This document shows positions 23,129 to 35,512 of a stretch of 64,000 nt of DNA, piece after piece. This DNA is from Hyperoplus lanceolatus (Eukaryota > Chordata > Actinopteri > Uranoscopiformes > Ammodytidae). Under the pieces are notes generated by a model. The model searched no databases. It saw nothing but the letters and a program-made list of their open reading frames with translations, and was not told the DNA's origin. Where the stretch lies: the NCBI GenBank assembly GCA_026929865.2, contig CM049395.1, forward strand, positions 11,991,001 to 12,055,000, in the 5' to 3' direction. Within the stretch, counting starts at the first letter, position 1; every line of letters begins with the position of its first letter. The position numbers were made by a program, and so were the translations under genes.

Positions 23129-26100
23129 CACAAAGGGGCTCTTGCCTCTGTGAAGCCGTCTGTGAGTCTGCACAGACGGCTAATGCTGGAGGCCTGCTGG
23201 CTATACACTTGCACTTACCTATCGTGGTTTCATTCATTAATGTCCTAATTAATACGTCCTAATAAGGCCCCCTGATTACAGCGCTGACTGTTATAGTTGG
23301 ATACCATTTGTAAATTAATAATAAAGCATTCTGTTGCAGTTAGTAGGTTAATAAGGACAGTCTTTGAGGTTCGAGGTGATTGCACTTCAATGTGATATTT
23401 CTGCTGAGTCTGCTGGAAAACACATCAGTCCGCTTTGAGTACGATGGCCTTTGTTGGAGGAACAGATTCGGTTTCACACCAATAGAGGGCATTGTTGTTT
23501 AACTGCAGGCATACAGAGCATATTCTTTGTTTATATCCTGTAGGTATCCATGGGTGCTGTTGTTATTCTCTCAGTCTCCCCTCCTTTCTCCATATAGGCT
23601 GACTGAATTTGATGGTTTTGTGCGCATACTAAATTGAGCATCAATGTATCAATGTCGTGTGTTTTTTTCCACCTCCACATTCTATCAGCAAACGCAATGG
23701 CTAAACACACTCAATCTTTTGATTTTTCTCCACCCATTTAAATGGCTTCATATTATGTTTTATATGAGATGCAAATTAAAAGGATTCATTTCATCAAGCC
23801 ACAGCCAATTCCCCTTCCAAAGGGAATAACTGAACTATGGTTTTCCTTTCACATATTCCCAGGGAGGTATTTTGCTAAAATATGTAAATAAAATGAATTT
23901 CCTTCGTTATGGCACATATTTGATTGTAGATATGCACTTTGTTGTTTTGAATGCAATTTGACTGAAACACTGCTATTTGAAATATGACTGGCTCTTGCAG
24001 AAGTCAATCTAAAGATCGAACAAGTTTTGAACCACAGACAAGCTCTTCTTAGACCTCTGCAGACATTAGAGTGGGACAAGTCCTTTTTAAGGTCTGCTCT
24101 ACATGCAATCAGTGTCTTCTAAAAAAAGTAATTTTTGAGCACACTCTTGAGCGCAGTGTGGGCACAGAGTTGAACACTTGAAACTCACACAACTATTTGC
24201 AGGATTCATAAAAATACAGTATAGCTCTCTGTGTCACCTTTATTGGAGGCCCGAGCGAGTTTGCAATCACACATATAGATGAATGATATTATGATACATT
24301 TTGCCATCACGTTTATGGCGTAATACTGTTTAATTTCAAAAATTGTATAGGCTATATATTTTTTTCATAATTATTTTATATGACTCTTCTGTTTGCCCTT
24401 TTAAAAAGACAGTCTGTCTTCACTATATCATTGCAGGTCGGATATATAATCATTCATATTGCTTAATATATATTGATCATTTAAGATTGTATGGAAAGAT
24501 GGGAAAAGGGCATACTGATTATGATCAAATCGAGATGCTTAGGGATAAAATTTTATTTTAATTTGAACATTTTTGTTCAAATTCAATGTTGGTTGACAAA
24601 TCAATATTTGATCATTCAATTATAATCTTTTTAAATGGACACTTGTTCTTTTGTGAAAGCATACTAAAAGCACATTTTGCCAATGTTCTGAAAAAAACCC
24701 ATTGGTCAAAAGGACAAAACTCATTCAGCCTAATTTCAACACAATGGATAAGCATTCAATCAAATGGATGCCAATTTATTGATTTAGGGGAATGCACAAA
24801 AGAGAGGATTTAAATCTTGGCCGATAGCCATTAACAGTGAATCTGAAGATAGACAGGCGATTGGTCATACATCACAAATGGCAGGAAATCCATCTCTCTT
24901 TGCTCGTTTCTCCTTTTTTATTTGGCCGTGGTCCCACGACAGAGATTTTTCACGGCAGGTTGTCATACAGCCCGGTCACATACTTATATTCATACCCTCC
25001 TAACCCATGGTCCTTTCACTAACCTTAAGGAGGACATCGGCTCTACCTGCTCTGTACCATGTAGGCAAAAGAGCTGTCAACTAAGTTTATTGTGCAGGAC
25101 TAAGTGGCAATACATTGGGTTGTCCTGTTTTGGGGGGAACGTTGAAGGATAGGTGGAGGGATCATTAATATGCTGCTGTCATCATGACATACATGAATAT
25201 TTAATTCTAAATTGATTTCAGATTCGTTATGAAATGTATCTAGAGTTCACCCAAAAGTGTTAGCATTTGTGACAAAACACGTAAACAAAGTTGGAATCAG
25301 TTACAAACCCAAGCCATCATTAAAGAGGCCCAGACTTTATTTGAAACCACATTGATCACTGTTGATTAACGAATAAATGAATCACTAACTCATTAAATAA
25401 AATTAATTAATTTTCATCACACTGTACGTATAAGTTCAGACCCGTACATGACTCATTATCTTTAGATTAACACTGCATTAGTGTTATTAATTTTTAGATT
25501 TATTTAATCAAATTACAGAAATGAGTCACCAACTGTAACTAAGCCTGCATGCTGATGTGACTTCCATTAATACAGCAGCAGCACAGAGGTCATTCATTCT
25601 TTAGGCACACATTTTTTTTACTCTACCCCCTGAGTTCAGCAAGCAAATTGATATGTGATCTGGGAGAGGCCAGTTTATTGATTACTGTGGGGACTTAAGT
25701 GGTAGCATGCTGGTGTGTGGACAGATTGTTCCAGGGTCTTGTACACTTAAGCCCCTGTCTTACTCATATGGAGCCACACAAGGTATCCACTTTTGACATA
25801 TTGATAGCAAGTGATCATTGGAAAAACACAAACATCAAACATGCAGATAGGCAAGACAAGATAGAGTATTATGTTTCACCGCAAACAATTAGTCTGGACA
25901 GTCTTTTAAAGTCATATACTGTATTTGGACTGGACACTGTTGACAGCATGGCCCCCCTATTTTTTTCTCAACTTTGTGTTGAGGAATTTGAGGGCATTTA
26001 TTTTCATTAATAATATCTTGGAAGTATGCTGACATAAAAAAATAAACAGAGATCAACATAAAGACAGTCCTTCCAAATTGGTGTGAGGATGTCCAGAGGG

Positions 26101-29100
26101 GTTGGAATGTGAGCTTAGCTGCGGTCTGTGTTCTAAGGTGATGGATAGAGTGGGGGAGTCGGCGGTGGGGTGGGCAGGCTTTGACCTTGGCCATGGTACA
26201 GTAAGCGCTAGCTCAGATATCTCACATGATACCCATACATAGCGGCTCATTACGGAAGAGCCCCCTTATGCAAAGTGCAGAGCTCAACACTGGCTGGCTG
26301 ACAACGGCTAGCCTAGCACTGCTGACCTAACAATAAGACAACAAGGCCGTCCCCACCTCCCAAAAAACACAGCTCAGGCAGTGTCCTGGTTCCTTCATCA
26401 GCATAAGCCAAAAGCAAAACAAAAAAACTTACACAACCAGGATTTCATATAAAGTGAAACCTTGCCAACCGTTTTTTTGCTCCCCAAAACACAGAATAGT
26501 GAATAATTCTTAACCTTAACAAGCTCTCACCAACTGTAAGTATGAAGCTACCACCAGCAGCGAGATAACCTAGCATGGCACACATACTGGGAAGGAGTGG
26601 GACAGCTAGCCTGATTTTGTCTAAAGCCGATTTAATTTTCCTACCCGTATATCTCAAAAGCTAACTTATCTATTTTGTTTAATTGTATTACACCATTTGT
26701 TTCACCATTTCAGAGGGGGGCTTACAACTATTTTTGACTGAAACCACTAACTTCCTGGCCTCTACTGGTTGCCTTCCCAGGCCAAGAAATAATTCTATAC
26801 GTTAAGCACTGTAAAAATAGATGAATTGTTATTTTTACACGCTTTATTATTTCATTTGTGTTTAAATCATTCAGCTTCGACTATAAAAATCGAATGGCAT
26901 ACTCCAGTGTGTGCATGTGGTAGCTCTGGTAATTGTAAGCCATGGATACTGTGTTATCGACAGGTTTGATTGACTCACTTTCTCTTTAATAACGGACCCC
27001 CTGTAAACGTTTATTATCAGCCTTTACGACACTGGACAATGACCCCACAGGCTTCAGAGCTTTTGCAGGGGATAGAAAATATTATGAAAATCTTCCTTTC
27101 CTTTTTTTGTTCCACCAACATGTTCCATACATTAACATACACCATAAGCTTGAGGTAATGTGCTTCTGTGTCCCACGTTCATTGGTAGTGTGAAGCTAGA
27201 TTGTTATAGGATAGTTGCGATAATGTAACATGACCACTCTCTCAAGTGTAGTTACGCTTTTAAGACTGTTTGTCACAGTTAGACTGTGTATTATCATCTC
27301 CGCTTTCAGATAATAAGATGCCCATATATAATTGAAAAAAAAAACACAGAATCCATTGATCTTATTGTTGAAGACAAGCAAATATTTGAACACTTATCCA
27401 AGAGGCTTTTATCATGTATGGCCACTACAGTAGTTAACTCCTGTAAATGAGTAGCACTGGAATCTTACCTCTGAATACAGGTGTGAATTGGTATGATGGG
27501 ATATTGGTAACACTTCACCTCTAGCATGCTGCTACAAAAACATAACCATGCTGTTAAGTGCAGTAAAGACTCAAAATACAGATATACAGCTTGGAGGATG
27601 TACTGTACTTAACATAGAGAAGGCTGCCGGTTTGAAGGATACATCGACAAGACAACTTTAATCACACCTATTTTAGTAAATGTTTTAAAGGAATCAAAAC
27701 AAGTAAACCACTTAGATTTATGCACACCTGGAGTCATGCAGCTCTAATGCACAACCTCTCAAATCTAGTAACATGATGTGAATTAACCAAACCAATAACG
27801 AATCTATGAAATTGCCCAACACTTTAGAATTGTTAAAACTTGTTGGATGAGTGACAACACATCTTCAACTGCCCGATCATGCTATTAATCCAGCGGAGTT
27901 GATGTTGTTTTGGATATTTGTTTTGATCTGTTTGACTGTTACTCTTTCAGAGTAGGGCCAAGTCAGGGGAATCCCTGCTCCACTCTGGCCAACAGGATGC
28001 TCAGATTTCTAATTATTAGGTTAATGAAAAGCTGTATACAGGACATGTTATATTTGAGCTGTTTTGAAATTTCAAAATGGCCACTGGGCACACTGCAAGA
28101 ACAGATGGTGTGTTAATTTCAATGTCTAGGTCTCAAATGAGCAGACGTTAACCCATGTCAATACAGAGCAGTACTGTCTTCAGTCTTTTTTTCTTCTGTT
28201 AATGAGTGAATACACAAGGATGTACGATACGTGTGTGCATGCAGCGATCCCATATTGTGTGTATCCAGTAGCCTGCTGGACAGACCTATCTGCTCCAGGG
28301 TAACCTCTTATCAGAGCCATTGGCATATCTTGAGTGGAATGACATAATCAATAATCAGAACTGTTAATCAATGGTATTCTAAATAAGCATTGATTGCGCC
28401 CACAAGGTTAGCCTGCTTTATCGGTTTACATTAAGCAAAGCAACACAATAGACAAAGGCCCATCACTGGGACAGACCAGTTCAACCCCTACCCATCCATC
28501 TTTTGGAGACACAGAGAACATTGATGGACAAAGTAATGTATTATTTCTATTGCATTTTTTGTCTTCCGTCATATCAGTCATGTTGCTTCCCCGCTGCCAA
28601 TTTCTGTCATTATTATTCTCAGAGAAGTTCATGTTGGTCTTTCTCCGCTGGTATCTCTTCAACATTATTGTCACGCGCAGCCTCATTTTAATACAATGAA
28701 GCTCCAGTTGCATCTCATTATCGACATGGTCAGGTAGACAGAGGTCACAGATTTGTGTCACCTTTCACAAAACAGCCATCTCTCTCGGGAGCCTGTTGGA
28801 TGAAGAGGGAGGAGTATGGCGGCACGCTGTAAGGGTGTAACCCATGGGGGCTCCACATCTCCCTAATTACCAGCTAGTGGAACACAGTCACAGCTGTCTG
28901 CAGGTTAGTTGAAGATGACCCGTGAGGACATGCAGTTTCGCATCGCCCATAAAATCAGCTTGTTGTTCTGCACAGACCGCTGTAGCTATTCTAAACAGTT
29001 GTCAGTGTTTCTGTAGTATACTGCCTCTTGTGTTATTGCCTTTAATGTCACAGTTTTCAGGAAGCTTACAACACTCTCATATCTAATATTTTGCCAAAAA

Positions 29101-30625
29101 GTTCGACAACTGCCAATGTGCTTGAATCACCTAGCAGAAAGACTAGTAGGCAAGCATGGACAATTTGCCAAAATAACCCTTTTAGTCTCCCCTCACCGCA
29201 ACAAAGCTGACTTGCATGATTACTGTGTGACACAACATGGATACACCAATCATTTTCCTGCAGTGGCAGTGGCTCAGAGCCAGAGACAGGCTTAGATTTG
29301 GTCCATGAGAGAAACGCCTTTCCCTTTTTTGGGGAGACCACCTAGCATCATACGTTCTGTCACACACGCACGTTGTCTTTTATAAACAGAGATAGTGGCC
29401 TTTGGATTTAGTTAACGGCAGATATCTGTACATTTGAAAGGGAAACGTTGTGCATACAAACAGCAAGTCAAATATTTGGCAGTGAAATTAATAAAATATA
29501 CGTATTAAACTAAATTGGCTTGTTATGGTTTGTTTTATATTATGTATACTCAAAAGTTTCACATTAGGCTATTTTCAATCCTTGTAAGAGAGGCCATGAT
29601 GCTTCTTTGATCTTCCCTGCGCAGGATCCCTATTCGTGGATTCTCCACACACCTCATGTCTTCCCTCTCTCTTTCTGCCTATCTATCCCCCTCTCTCATT
29701 CTCTTTGTCCCTTGTGAAAGCCCCTGTCACCTCTGGCCCTCCTCCTCTCCTCCCCCTCTGTGAGGCTATTACAGGCAGCACTCCTCCCATCTCTGCCTTC
29801 TCCATGTATTACCATTAGAAGACATGCATCTTGGGAGCCGCTGCGCGCTCCTCTGTGTTTTGATTAATATTTTAGCAGCCTCAGGGAGGAAATGGGTCTT
29901 CCTCTGAGCTAATCTGTTATGGGCTGGATCCTTGGAGCAGAGGAAAAGGGAAGATGATAGAAGAGGAAGGTCAAGCTCCACTGTTTTTATTTTCCATGTC
30001 AGAAGTTGTTAAGACATCCGATACAATCCAAAAGCCATCGGAAATGTGAATAATGCACCATGCAAGGCAGAGTTCAGAGATCCCAAGCTAAGTTCACAAT
30101 CATATAGATAATTTGTGTAAGCAGACTATCTATATGTCACCATTCACCATTGCTGTTAATCCATTTTCTCCCGAGCTACTAGGAGCTTCAGATATTCTGG
30201 TCCATAACAAAATTATATATCTTTTTCTTACCATAACAAAGTGTTTCATGAGAACTGATGTTATATATTACATATGTTTGCTCAGTATCATAACTAGTGG
30301 TACTGGGTGTTATGGTACACTTTACTGAGCTTTTTGAATGTCAATTTTTGGACGATCTGTCGTTAAACAATTGCCTAAGTGACACCAAATAAATACATGC
30401 ATTAGTTTTATTGTCTTTTTTAGAGGTATTGATGGTACTTGCTGTGTACCTACATGTTGTGTAACTACTGAAAAAAGTTAAATTTACTTCAAATAAATGT
30501 TCTTTCCTGTTCAGATATGCTGCCTATATATTTTTTAACTTTACTTTGGGGTCATCCAGTGTTACTCATCAGTTGAGCAAAACTTGTCTCTATTTTGTAC
30601 TGTTACTAGTTTGTAGAGTGTCTAC
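23129..30625. other. Long non-coding stretch, no gene seen
   Basis: Seven and a half kilobases with no transposon ends, microsatellites or exon-like frames that I can support. The first 300 bases and the interval near 29.42-29.51 kb have enhancer-like texture. A small palindrome TTTGAACATTTTTGTTCAAA lies at about 24563. A polypyrimidine-rich stretch occurs at 29.64-29.78 kb. Confidence 0.5.
23225..23420. promoter_or_regulatory. Candidate conserved non-coding element
   Basis: Dense homeodomain-type cores (CATTAATG, CCTAATTAATACG, AAATTAATAATAAAGC, GGTTAATAAGG) in non-repetitive DNA with no open frame. Evidence is texture only. Confidence 0.2.
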
Positions 30626-30860
30626 AGACACTAAACTGTTTTCACTTTAATTTGACAGTCCTAAGACCTCTCTACTAATGCTTAGTTGAATATCGACTGA
30701 TAGTTTGTTGAGAATCAACTGATAGTCAACTATTTTCTCTGTTTTCCTCTGTTAATAGTGTGTAGACACTAAACTGTTTTCACTTTAATTTGACAGTCCC
30801 AAGACCTGTCTACTTATGCTAAGTTGAATATTGACTGATAGTTTGTCGACAGTCATATGA
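30626..30860 (+). repeat. Diverged 138-bp-spaced tandem duplication
   Basis: AGACACTAAACTGTTTTCAC begins at 30626 and again at 30764, each followed by the same stretch of about 95 bases with a few differences. Each copy continues into TTGAATAT.GACTGATAGTTTGT. This appears to be the left part of a larger TCAAC/GTTGA-rich array. Confidence 0.8.
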
Positions 30861-31190
30861 CAATCAACAGGTAGTCACCTACACAGGGTGCCTATTGATT
30901 GATAAAACATTCTCATCTTTATTTTACAATGAACATATATGATCAACAGAGGGTTGAATGTTCATTCATTAGATGTGTTCCTTGTGAGTGGTGGGAAAGT
31001 TGATCCATATGAAACGTAAGTTGAGAATTGGTTAATAACAGCAGTTGATAGTCAACTTACTAGAAGTTGACACTCAACTGATAGTTGAATATTTGTAAAG
31101 AACATGTAATAAAAAGTACAATGTCTGTTGCAGACTGTTTTTGTAAAAATAAATTAACAAAATAAAATTATTGTATAGTTAACTAACACT

Positions 31191-31675
31191 TAGTTGAATG
31201 CATGTTACATATTTGTTGACAAGCTTTGTTGAGTATCAACTAACTCACTGTTTAATATCAACTAACAATCTACTAATAATGCAACTAATAGTTAACTGAC
31301 AGTTAGTTGAATGCATGTTACGTGTACAAAACAACATCTACTAAAAATGCAACTTATAGTTAACTGACAGTTGAATGCATTCTAAATATGTATCAACTTA
31401 ATCACTATTGAATATCAACTAAACATCTACTAATAGTGCAACCTATAGTTAACAGACAGTTAGTTGAATCCTTGTTTTTTATCTGTTGAACAAGCTCTGT
31501 TGAATGTCAACTAATCATCTACTAATAGTGCAACTTATGGTTAACTTACAGTTAGTTGAATTCATGTTACGTATCTGTTGAGATATGTAAACTCATTCAC
31601 TGTTGACATGCAACTGCGTATCAACTGATGGCTTGTTGAGTGTCAACTGTGGACTATCGAACTAAAGTGTTACCA
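31191..31675 (+). repeat. Degenerate tandem array of TAGTTGAATGCATG units
   Basis: Units starting TAGTTGAAT recur at 31191, 31304, about 31370, 31461 and 31553, each carrying ATCTACTAATA.TGCAACT and ATAGTTAACTGACAG or variants. Period varies from about 64 to 113 bases. The array ends in CTAAAGTGTTACC, which reads outward as GGTAACACTTTAG, a motif I associate with ends of fish DNA transposons. The array may therefore be the subterminal repeat region of one such element. Confidence 0.7.
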
Positions 31676-32159
31676 AAACTCTTACACCCTATGAGAGAAA
31701 TTTCAACAGGGAGAATTTCGTTTTGTGCAGTTGCTTTTCGTCCTGCTGGTTCACTGCTGCTTGTGTCCACCTGCATATTCAGATCCCACCCTCCGTGTCA
31801 TATAGCACAACTGTCATGGAACTGCCTGCCATCTGGCCAACTGGTACAAGGAGCAGCCTTAAAATCTATAGCCACCAAAATGTTAAGCCAATGCCAATGG
31901 GTCCAATCTAATTATTTAAGGCCTTAGCTGAAAATGTTTTGTGGTGTTGGACTCTAGTGGTATTATGTTGCTACACACTTCCATGGAAAACCTCACAATA
32001 CACCCTTTGTGCCAGCTATGTCTACAGGACTGATACTGAGTAAACAAAAAGTTTTGCTCACATCAATACAAACTGTATCAAGACACAATGTCAGACTAAA
32101 TTAATGAGGTTTGGTAGGTTACGGCACAAAATTATTTGTTTTTCCAGTGTCAAAAGTTT
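31676..32159. other. No gene seen
   Basis: No repeat, element end or exon-like frame supported. Confidence 0.5.
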
Positions 32160-32537
32160 AAAGGGTTACCAAAACAAGTGTATCATGCAATAGCCTACCT
32201 GTTTTTGTCACCTTTTTTTGAGGTACCAAGCAGGGCTTAAGGGTCCTAGAAGGGTAGAGCTACACACCGCAATTCCATTGATTGGTTGACAGAATCATCA
32301 TTTCAGTGAGAGATAAACCGCCACGTAATCTCCTTGACAAGTGCATAATACATCAATGGACAAGAGTGAAGAATCTTGTGGTTTGGGAAAAATGCAGCTC
32401 TTTGTTTAGTGTGTCGCCTGCCTTCAAAGTAAGGCTACTGTCGGCAGTGGAAATGCAAGCAAGATCTAGGATTACCGATCTGTATAAAACTGTACCGTAC
32501 CAAACCAAACTGTACTGCTGCTCAGTGGAAACAAGGC
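32160..32537. mobile_element. Second copy of the CCTTGTTTCCACTG MITE family
   Basis: The right end TGCTCAGTGGAAACAAGG is the reverse complement of the left end of the 3.5-kb copy. The left part (GGGTTACCAAAACAAGTGTA, then CCTGTTTTTGTCACC) aligns to that copy's interior, but the terminal CCTTGTTTCCACTG is missing on the left. This copy is longer (about 380 bases) with a unique middle. Non-autonomous, superfamily unknown. Confidence 0.6.
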
Positions 32538-32575
32538 TTCACTGTATCAGGTGCAAATGCAATAATCAAACTCTA

Positions 32576-32595
32576 TCACTCTCTTTCTCTCTCCC

Positions 32596-32651
<56 letters not shown>

Positions 32652-32663
32652 GTCTGTCTGTGT
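32576..32663 (+). repeat. (TC)n microsatellite
   Basis: A long CT/TC tract with CCCCTA and TGTC interruptions. The poly-SL frame here is its translation. Confidence 0.95.
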
Positions 32664-33362
32664 CATAAATAGTGTATGATGTGAAGTACAAAAAACCAAT
32701 AAGAAATTGGATGATCAAAAAGGTCCAGATATGTTCAGTTTTGAGCACTTCACATGAGAAAAAGGATGACTTTATTCTTCAAATACAGCTGTTGTTACAT
32801 GGTCTTAAGTTAGAGATACATTGGCCCGTATGTCTCAAGATGGTAGTTGAATCAGAATGTACTGTAGAGCATTCATTACAAATAAATATGCACAGGTACA
32901 GTTTTCCTAATTTTTCTGAAAGCTTTGTGTATTTCTTTTTTGTACTGGTGGTAATAGCTGAGTGTTAGTGTATCGGCTCCTGGGCCTTGGAGCTGCTTTC
33001 CCATGCTTCCTCTTTCATTGATTCCCTCTCTCCTTTATTTATGTTTGTTTACTGTGCTGCTTGACTCTAGAACTGCCTATTGCTTTTATTGTCAAATGCA
33101 ATGAAGGGTGCTTTTATCACCATTTGCCTGCAGGTCAAAGGTGAGAATGGAGACAAATGGGCCAACTGGACAGTGATGAACGGGGTGTTCTGATCCTGGA
33201 AGCATACATCCGGTTCATGGATCCCAAAAGTCCATTCCTTTTTAACTGGAGCTGAGACTGAGAGGATTTTTGATACGCAAATAGGTAGGACTTGCAGGAA
33301 GAGCATTTATGCATTAATAACACAATGGCATTAAACAATATACATACAGAATGAAATATACA

Positions 33363-33364
<2 letters not shown>
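32664..33364. other. No gene seen
   Basis: Short frames on both strands without known domains. Confidence 0.5.

Positions 33365-33406
<42 letters not shown>
33365..33406. repeat. (AT)n microsatellite abutting a transposon end
   Basis: Twenty-one AT units immediately left of the GCAGCTCCGG terminal sequence. TA is the target of Tc1/mariner elements, so an AT tract is a plausible landing site. Confidence 0.95.
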
Positions 33407-33409
<3 letters not shown>

Positions 33410-33809
33410 GCTCCGGAAAAAATTAAGAGACCAGTCTGGAATTTTCTTAAATCTTCATCTCTACATAACTTGTTGAAAATGCTCTTAATGACAAAAAATC
33501 TATTTGGATTTGGTAGAAATGTTGTCAGTCGTTTATACACTCAATGAAAATATAAACGCAACACTTTTGTTTTTGCTCCCATTTTTCATGAGATGGACTT
33601 AAAGATCTAAAATTCATTCCAGTTACACAATTGTACCATTTCTCTCAAACATTGTTCACAAATCTGTCTAAATGTGTGATAGTGAGCACTTCTGCTTTGC
33701 TGAGATAATCCATCCCACCTCACAGATGTGCCACATCAAGATGCTGATTTGACATCATGATCCACAATAAAAGGCCACTCTGAAATGTGCAGTTTTGTCT
33801 CACAGCAAA

Positions 33810-34058
33810 ATGCCACAGATGCCACAAGCATTGAGGGAGCGTGCAATTGGCATGCTGACAGCAGGAATGTCAACCAGATCTGTTGCTCGTGCATTGAATG
33901 TTCATTTCTCCACCATAAGCCGTCTCCAGCAACTTCGCACAGCCATTGAAGAGGAGTGGACCAACATTCCACAGGCCACAATTGACAATCTGATAAACTC
34001 TATGCGAAGAAGATGTTTTGCGCTGCATGAGGCAAATGGTGGTCACACCAGATACTGA
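33810..34058 (+). pseudogene. Tc1-like transposase remnant, head joined to tail
   Basis: The ATG at 33810 opens an 82-codon frame ending at TGA 34056-34058. Residues about 6-33 (RERAIGMLTAGMSTRSVARA, then NVHFSTI) form the N-terminal helix-turn-helix of a Tc1-like transposase. Residues from about 38 on (EEEWTNIPQATIDNLINSM, ending in EANGGHTRY) are the family's C-terminus. The DDE catalytic domain between them is absent, where a complete enzyme is about 340 residues. The head-to-tail join is in frame, but the product could at most bind DNA. Confidence 0.85.
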
Positions 34059-34808
34059 CTGGTTCTGAGTCCTCAGACCCCGAATAAAGCAAAGAAATGC
34101 ACATTTCAGAGTGGCCTTTTATTGTGGACAGTCTAAGGCACACCTGTGCACTAGGGATGTAACAATATACCGCAAAACGGTCGTTCGCGATATGAAAAGG
34201 CCACAAATGTCAACCGTACGTTTTTTCTTGTTATATCGTGTCACGGTATTGAGGCGAGCTTGCATGGTAAATGCGCTCCATCATTGCGGAGAGTCTGGTA
34301 AGCAACGTTGTCATAAACGTAGCACTCAATCTAATACTGTATGGGTAGCACCAACATTGGAAACCAAACAATAACACATTGACACAACATCTTATCACTG
34401 AAACATGACTTCTAACTTTAAACTGAACAGTCACGTCTCACGTGGGCCATTGTTTACACTACGCAGACCAGCACGTGCAGCTTCACAACATTGAGTCACG
34501 CAGCAGCAAAGAAGAAGAGAGAAAAAGAGAAAAGGGAGCGATTGAGAAAAAGATCGGCATAGTAGCTTACCAGACTGAAGAGAAAGTTGCTCGCGGGTGA
34601 GTTATATCATTATGAATCCAGATGAACGTGAGGAAATGAGATACAAAAAAAAAAAAAAAAAAACATCCACCGCGACCGCGCGTTAAATCCCCGGTAAAGT
34701 CGGCGAACTTCGGTGAAAGACAGATGAAGGAGATAAGTCCAAAGATCCTTGATATGTTCATCACAACTTCACGTGAACTAGCATATTAACTCAGCTATAC
34801 AAGCTATA

Positions 34809-34885
34809 CCGGTGTTTTGCCGAAAGCTGTGACCTGCCAGAATATCACACATTCTGGCAGGTCACAGCTTTCGGCGTAACACCGG
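34809..34885. repeat. 35-bp-arm hairpin inside the hAT-like element
   Basis: The arms 34809-34843 and 34851-34885 are reverse complements at 33 of 35 positions, separated by the 7-base loop ATCACAC. The stem includes GCCGAAAGCTGTGACCTGCC. The two mismatches sit together near the base of the stem (TT versus AC). Confidence 0.9.
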
Positions 34886-35447
34886 CATGTTGCGCAATAC
34901 TATGGAATCCCTTCTAGGTCAAACTTAGGTGGCACTACTGTCAAGCATAGGTGACTTTGTGAAAGTCTGAGGAAGGGAGGAGGGAGAGGAGTGCACTGCA
35001 AAAACATTGATTTTGAGACTGCAGTTTTAATTAATAACAAATAAAAATCATAATTTAATATTTTACTGTGTTCATTGTGCCTGTCATAATGTAGGCCTAT
35101 TAAAGTAAAAGCATGGCTTTCAAAAATAGTGTTGAATAAAATAGAGTTGATATGCAAATAAGACATGGGAAAATTATCACACTATTGTTAAATTATTTTA
35201 TTTATGCATACTTTTACAGTTGCCTAAAGTTTAGATTTAAAATTCCTATTTCATTTTAAAATTATAGGTGTAATGCTTCTTTAAAAAAATAGTAGAGAAG
35301 CAGTGTCTTTGTTTTGGTGACAAGTTGTTTAAATCTCTCAGAAATCTCTTTATAATAAGATATAAACATTTGAATTATTCGTTTGTGTTTTATTTAAATC
35401 AGCTTTACAACATTTCATTTAAGGGGGTAGAAATGAATTCCGCGCGT

Positions 35448-35512
35448 AATATCGTATCGTGATATCGTGATATCAATTGCAATATCGTATCGTATCGTAT
35501 CGTACTCTAAAT
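35448..35512 (+). repeat. Subterminal ATCGT repeats of the hAT-like element
   Basis: ATATCGTATCGTGATATCGT and then four further TATCG units lie just inside the right terminal repeat. Repeated short motifs next to hAT ends are commonly transposase binding sites. The left end carries only one similar motif, CGCGATATG. Confidence 0.7.

Noticed and set aside
34567-34787. Frame beside the 19-A run in the hAT-like element, considered as a transposase exon
   Set aside because: Too short, frame depends on the A-run length, and no BED zinc finger or hAT dimerisation motif is visible.
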